Positions 24,519 through 26,290 of a DNA stretch of 26,290 bases are shown piece by piece (the first letter of the stretch is position 1; each line of letters begins with the position of its first letter). This stretch comes from an uncultured Clostridia bacterium (lineage in GTDB: Bacteria > Bacillota > Clostridia > TANB77 > CAG-508), in the NCBI GenBank assembly GCA_948857205.1, contig CAQPRV010000051.1, positions 1-26,290 on the forward strand, given 5' to 3'. Both the position numbers and the translations under genes were made by a program. Below the pieces are notes generated by a model that was given only the letters and a program-made list of their open reading frames with translations, was not told where the DNA came from and searched no databases.

Positions 24519-25508
24519 CTATTTATATAAATATTTTTGTGGATTGACATGTTTTCCATTTACTCTTATTTCAAAATGTAAATGATTCCCTGTTGAGTTT
24601 CCTGTTGAACCTACAGTTGCTATTACTTCTCCAGCATTTACTTTTTGACCAACTTTTACATACATTTTGTTTGTATGTGCATACCAAGTTTCTATACCAT
24701 TTCCATGACTTATTTTTACTAGGTTCCCATAGGAACCACTATATTTTGCATTTGTTACTGTTCCATTTGCTACTACTTTTATAGGAGTCCCTGCTGATGT
24801 TGCTATGTCTAAGCCTGTATGATTTGATTTTCTTATTTTACTGCTTGCACCATATCTTGATGTAATTGTTCCACTAACTGGTTTTATAGCAAGTTTTATT
24901 CCATTTACTTCTGGCATTGCTTTTATTCTTTCTTCTTCTGCCTTTTTTGCTTCTTGTATTTTTATTGCTTCTTTAGTTTTTTCTCTGATTTCTTTTTTTG
25001 CTATTTCTAGGTCTGTTATTGTTAGTTCTTCTTTATTTTGTGTATATTTTTCATCAATTGTTAAATCTATTGTATTATTTTCTTCTTTTACTAAGTTTAT
25101 TAATTCCTCCGCTTCTTCTAAGGTATTTACTTTTTGAATTGTATTTTCACTAAGTGCTATTTCATAATATTTATAAGTTACTGTTATATTGTCTTTTAAG
25201 TTTGCAATTATTTTTTCTTCATTTGTTGTGGTGTTTCTATCTACTAATTTACATTCATATTCTGGATTTGCATTTATTTGTATTGAGTCTATATTTACTT
25301 TTTGAGTTTCATTCATCTTATTTTTTATACTTTCTTCTAAAGTATTTTTAGTATCTAAATATCCTATTTCTTCACCAGAGATACTTACTTTATAAATTGG
25401 TTTATACTTTATTAATAATATCGCGATTATTAAAAACAAAGCTATAAGTATAATTTTAAAATATTTTAATACTTCTTTTGTATAAAATTTTAATTTTTTA
25501 CTTAAAAT
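24519..25508 (-). CDS. Membrane-anchored M23/LytM peptidoglycan endopeptidase
   Basis: Zinc metallopeptidase that cleaves peptidoglycan cross-links outside the membrane. Order: basic N-terminus (KKLKFYTKEVLKYFK), one membrane segment (IILIALFLIIAILLI), an extracellular stalk of about 150 residues with coiled coil (LEIAKKEIREKTKEAIKIQE), then the LytM domain with zinc ligands in SNHTGLDIATSAGTPIKV and GNHLHFEIRVNGKHVNPQ, plus IETWYAHTNKM. About 329 residues. I place the start at an ATT codon (25508), 11 bp after AAGGAG, because it supplies the basic residues before the membrane helix. The nearest conventional start is TTG 25439, inside the helix and without a ribosome site. May act in growth, division or spore formation. 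Confidence 0.85.
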   Translation of the reverse strand: MLSKKLKFYTKEVLKYFKIILIALFLIIAILLIKYKPIYKVSISGEEIGYLDTKNTLEESIKNKMNETQKVNIDSIQINANPEYECKLVDRNTTTNEEKIIANLKDNITVTYKYYEIALSENTIQKVNTLEEAEELINLVKEENNTIDLTIDEKYTQNKEELTITDLEIAKKEIREKTKEAIKIQEAKKAEEERIKAMPEVNGIKLAIKPVSGTITSRYGASSKIRKSNHTGLDIATSAGTPIKVVANGTVTNAKYSGSYGNLVKISHGNGIETWYAHTNKMYVKVGQKVNAGEVIATVGSTGNSTGNHLHFEIRVNGKHVNPQKYLYK

Positions 25509-25853
25509 ATACCTTCACACTCCTTTTTTAGTTTTCTCTACGCGACTATTTTATATTATACTATATATTTTGCCAAAAATCAAATTATGTATACCTAATT
25601 ATGTTAATTTTCATTGTTTAATGTATAAAAACTAAACAATAATTAACATTTTATGTAGGTTTTTCTTTTTTTTTCTAATTTTTTCTCTCTTTTTCGCTTT
25701 TTATCTTTTATTAATTATATGACATTTTCTTTAATTTTATGTGTTTTTATTTGTCTATTTAACTTTATAGTTAAATATGTATATTGCAGTTTCTGTAAAT
25801 TTAAACTATAAAATGCTATATATAGAATATAAAAATAGGAAAGGTGATGAAAA
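25509..25853. promoter_or_regulatory. Divergent control region between M23 gene and XRE gene
   Basis: 345 bp of AT-rich sequence. A large imperfect palindrome at 25601-25649 (ATGTTAATT...ATTGTTTA / TAAACAAT...ATTAACAT) is followed by a long T-tract on the plus strand. A smaller palindrome ATTTAAC-TTTATA-GTTAAAT lies at 25757-25776, and a related inverted copy (ATTTAAACTATAAA) at 25797-25811, just upstream of the XRE gene. The last two look like a regulator's own operators. Confidence 0.45.
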
Positions 25854-26186
25854 ATGGCTTTAGATTATAGTGTAATCGGACAAAGAATCAAACAAGCAAG
25901 ACTTGCAAAAAATATGACTCAAGAAGATTTAGCAGAAATGATTGATATCTCTGTTGCATTTTTGAGTAGAGTAGAAAGAGGAAACTCTCATATAAATTTA
26001 AAAAGATTAAATCAATTATGCGGTTTATTAGATGTTACTGAAGGATATTTATTAAATGGTGCATCTAATAGTGATACTAATTATTTAAATAAAGAATTTT
26101 CTGAATTACTTTCAAAATGCTCTCCAAATAAACAAAAACTTATATATAATGTTGCACAAGTTATTGCAGATTCTGATTTCGAATAA
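25854..26186 (+). CDS. XRE-family helix-turn-helix regulator
   Basis: 110 residues. N-terminal HTH of the lambda-repressor/XRE class: GQRIKQARLAKNMTQEDLAE, DISVAFLSRVERGNSHINL, LKRLNQLCGLLDVTEGYLL. A short C-terminal region follows (NKEFSELLSKCSPNKQKLIY), as in small clostridial SinR-like regulators. The ribosome site GGAAAGGTGAT precedes ATG 25854. Divergent from the M23 peptidase gene; possible autoregulation through palindromes upstream. No in-frame CGG. Confidence 0.9.
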   Translation: MALDYSVIGQRIKQARLAKNMTQEDLAEMIDISVAFLSRVERGNSHINLKRLNQLCGLLDVTEGYLLNGASNSDTNYLNKEFSELLSKCSPNKQKLIYNVAQVIADSDFE

Positions 26187-26249
26187 TTTTTACCTTTTAA
26201 AGAGAGTATCTTGAAATAAGAACCATAATTTTATTTCCATATGACCAAC

Positions 26250-26290
26250 AGATCGGAAGAGCACACGTCTGAACTCCAGTCACACTTGAA
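26250..26290 (+). other. Untrimmed Illumina TruSeq adapter (not genomic)
   Basis: AGATCGGAAGAGC begins the standard TruSeq read-1 adapter, which continues exactly through CCAGTCAC at 26283. It is followed by ACTTGA (26284-26289), which is TruSeq index 8. The contig edge is therefore an assembly artefact. It also shows that at least part of the assembly rests on Illumina reads. Confidence 0.97.

Overview
The window is a very AT-rich (roughly a quarter to 30% G+C by eye), strongly minus-strand-coding chromosomal segment. It comes from an endospore-forming member of the Clostridia or a related Firmicutes lineage. The basis is the B. subtilis-like gene order murA - ftsQ/divIB - two DUF881 genes (ylxW/ylxX) - sbp - ftsA - ftsZ - spoIIGA - sigE - sigG - ylmC-like, plus a clostridial-type adhE. 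I cannot name a species. The right end of the contig is not genomic: the last 41 bases are an untrimmed Illumina TruSeq adapter with its index.

Layout. 1-530: three tandem near-consensus promoters firing left, off the window edge, with a leader that looks like the start of an rRNA operon. 803-3703: sporulation block (ylmC-like, sigG, sigE, spoIIGA). 3999-9412: division block (ftsZ, ftsA, sbp, two DUF881 genes, ftsQ). 9486-10394 and 20655-21038: the two halves of murA. Between them lies a ~10.3 kb integrated element with a large serine recombinase, hairpins near both ends, a Bro-N protein, HTH and winged-helix proteins, a YgiT-type zinc-finger protein and several unrecognised membrane proteins. 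21136-23748: adhE. 23858-24255: remnant of a BRCT-domain gene. 24519-25508: LytM/M23 peptidase. 25854-26186: XRE-family regulator.

Two observations stand out. First, sigE and sigG cannot be read in one frame: sigE needs two +1 shifts and sigG one. All three sites are identical in kind. The zero-frame codon is CGG, and skipping its C gives a GGN codon for a conserved glycine and restores the full-length sigma factor. In a by-eye scan of about 4,300 codons of resident genes these are the only in-frame CGG codons. This looks like programmed (or codon-vacancy-driven) +1 frameshifting at CGG, concentrated in two sporulation sigma factors, rather than random damage or sequencing error.

Second, the element sits inside the murA codons for the catalytic-cysteine loop (PGGCDIG). 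The inferred attP has 10-bp inverted arms centred exactly on a GG dinucleotide. The integrase stop codon in the integrated state comes from murA sequence. In the excised circle the integrase frame would run through attP and gain about 22 residues encoded at the other end of the element. Integration would therefore break an essential-type cell-wall gene and change the integrase C-terminus at the same time.

How the genes fit together: murA supplies peptidoglycan precursor synthesis, FtsQ/FtsA/FtsZ and Sbp/DUF881 build the divisome, and SpoIIGA, sigma-E and sigma-G run the mother-cell and forespore programmes. ftsA has its own consensus promoter, so ftsAZ expression should survive the murA interruption, while ftsQ, the DUF881 genes and sbp may depend on transcription coming out of the element.
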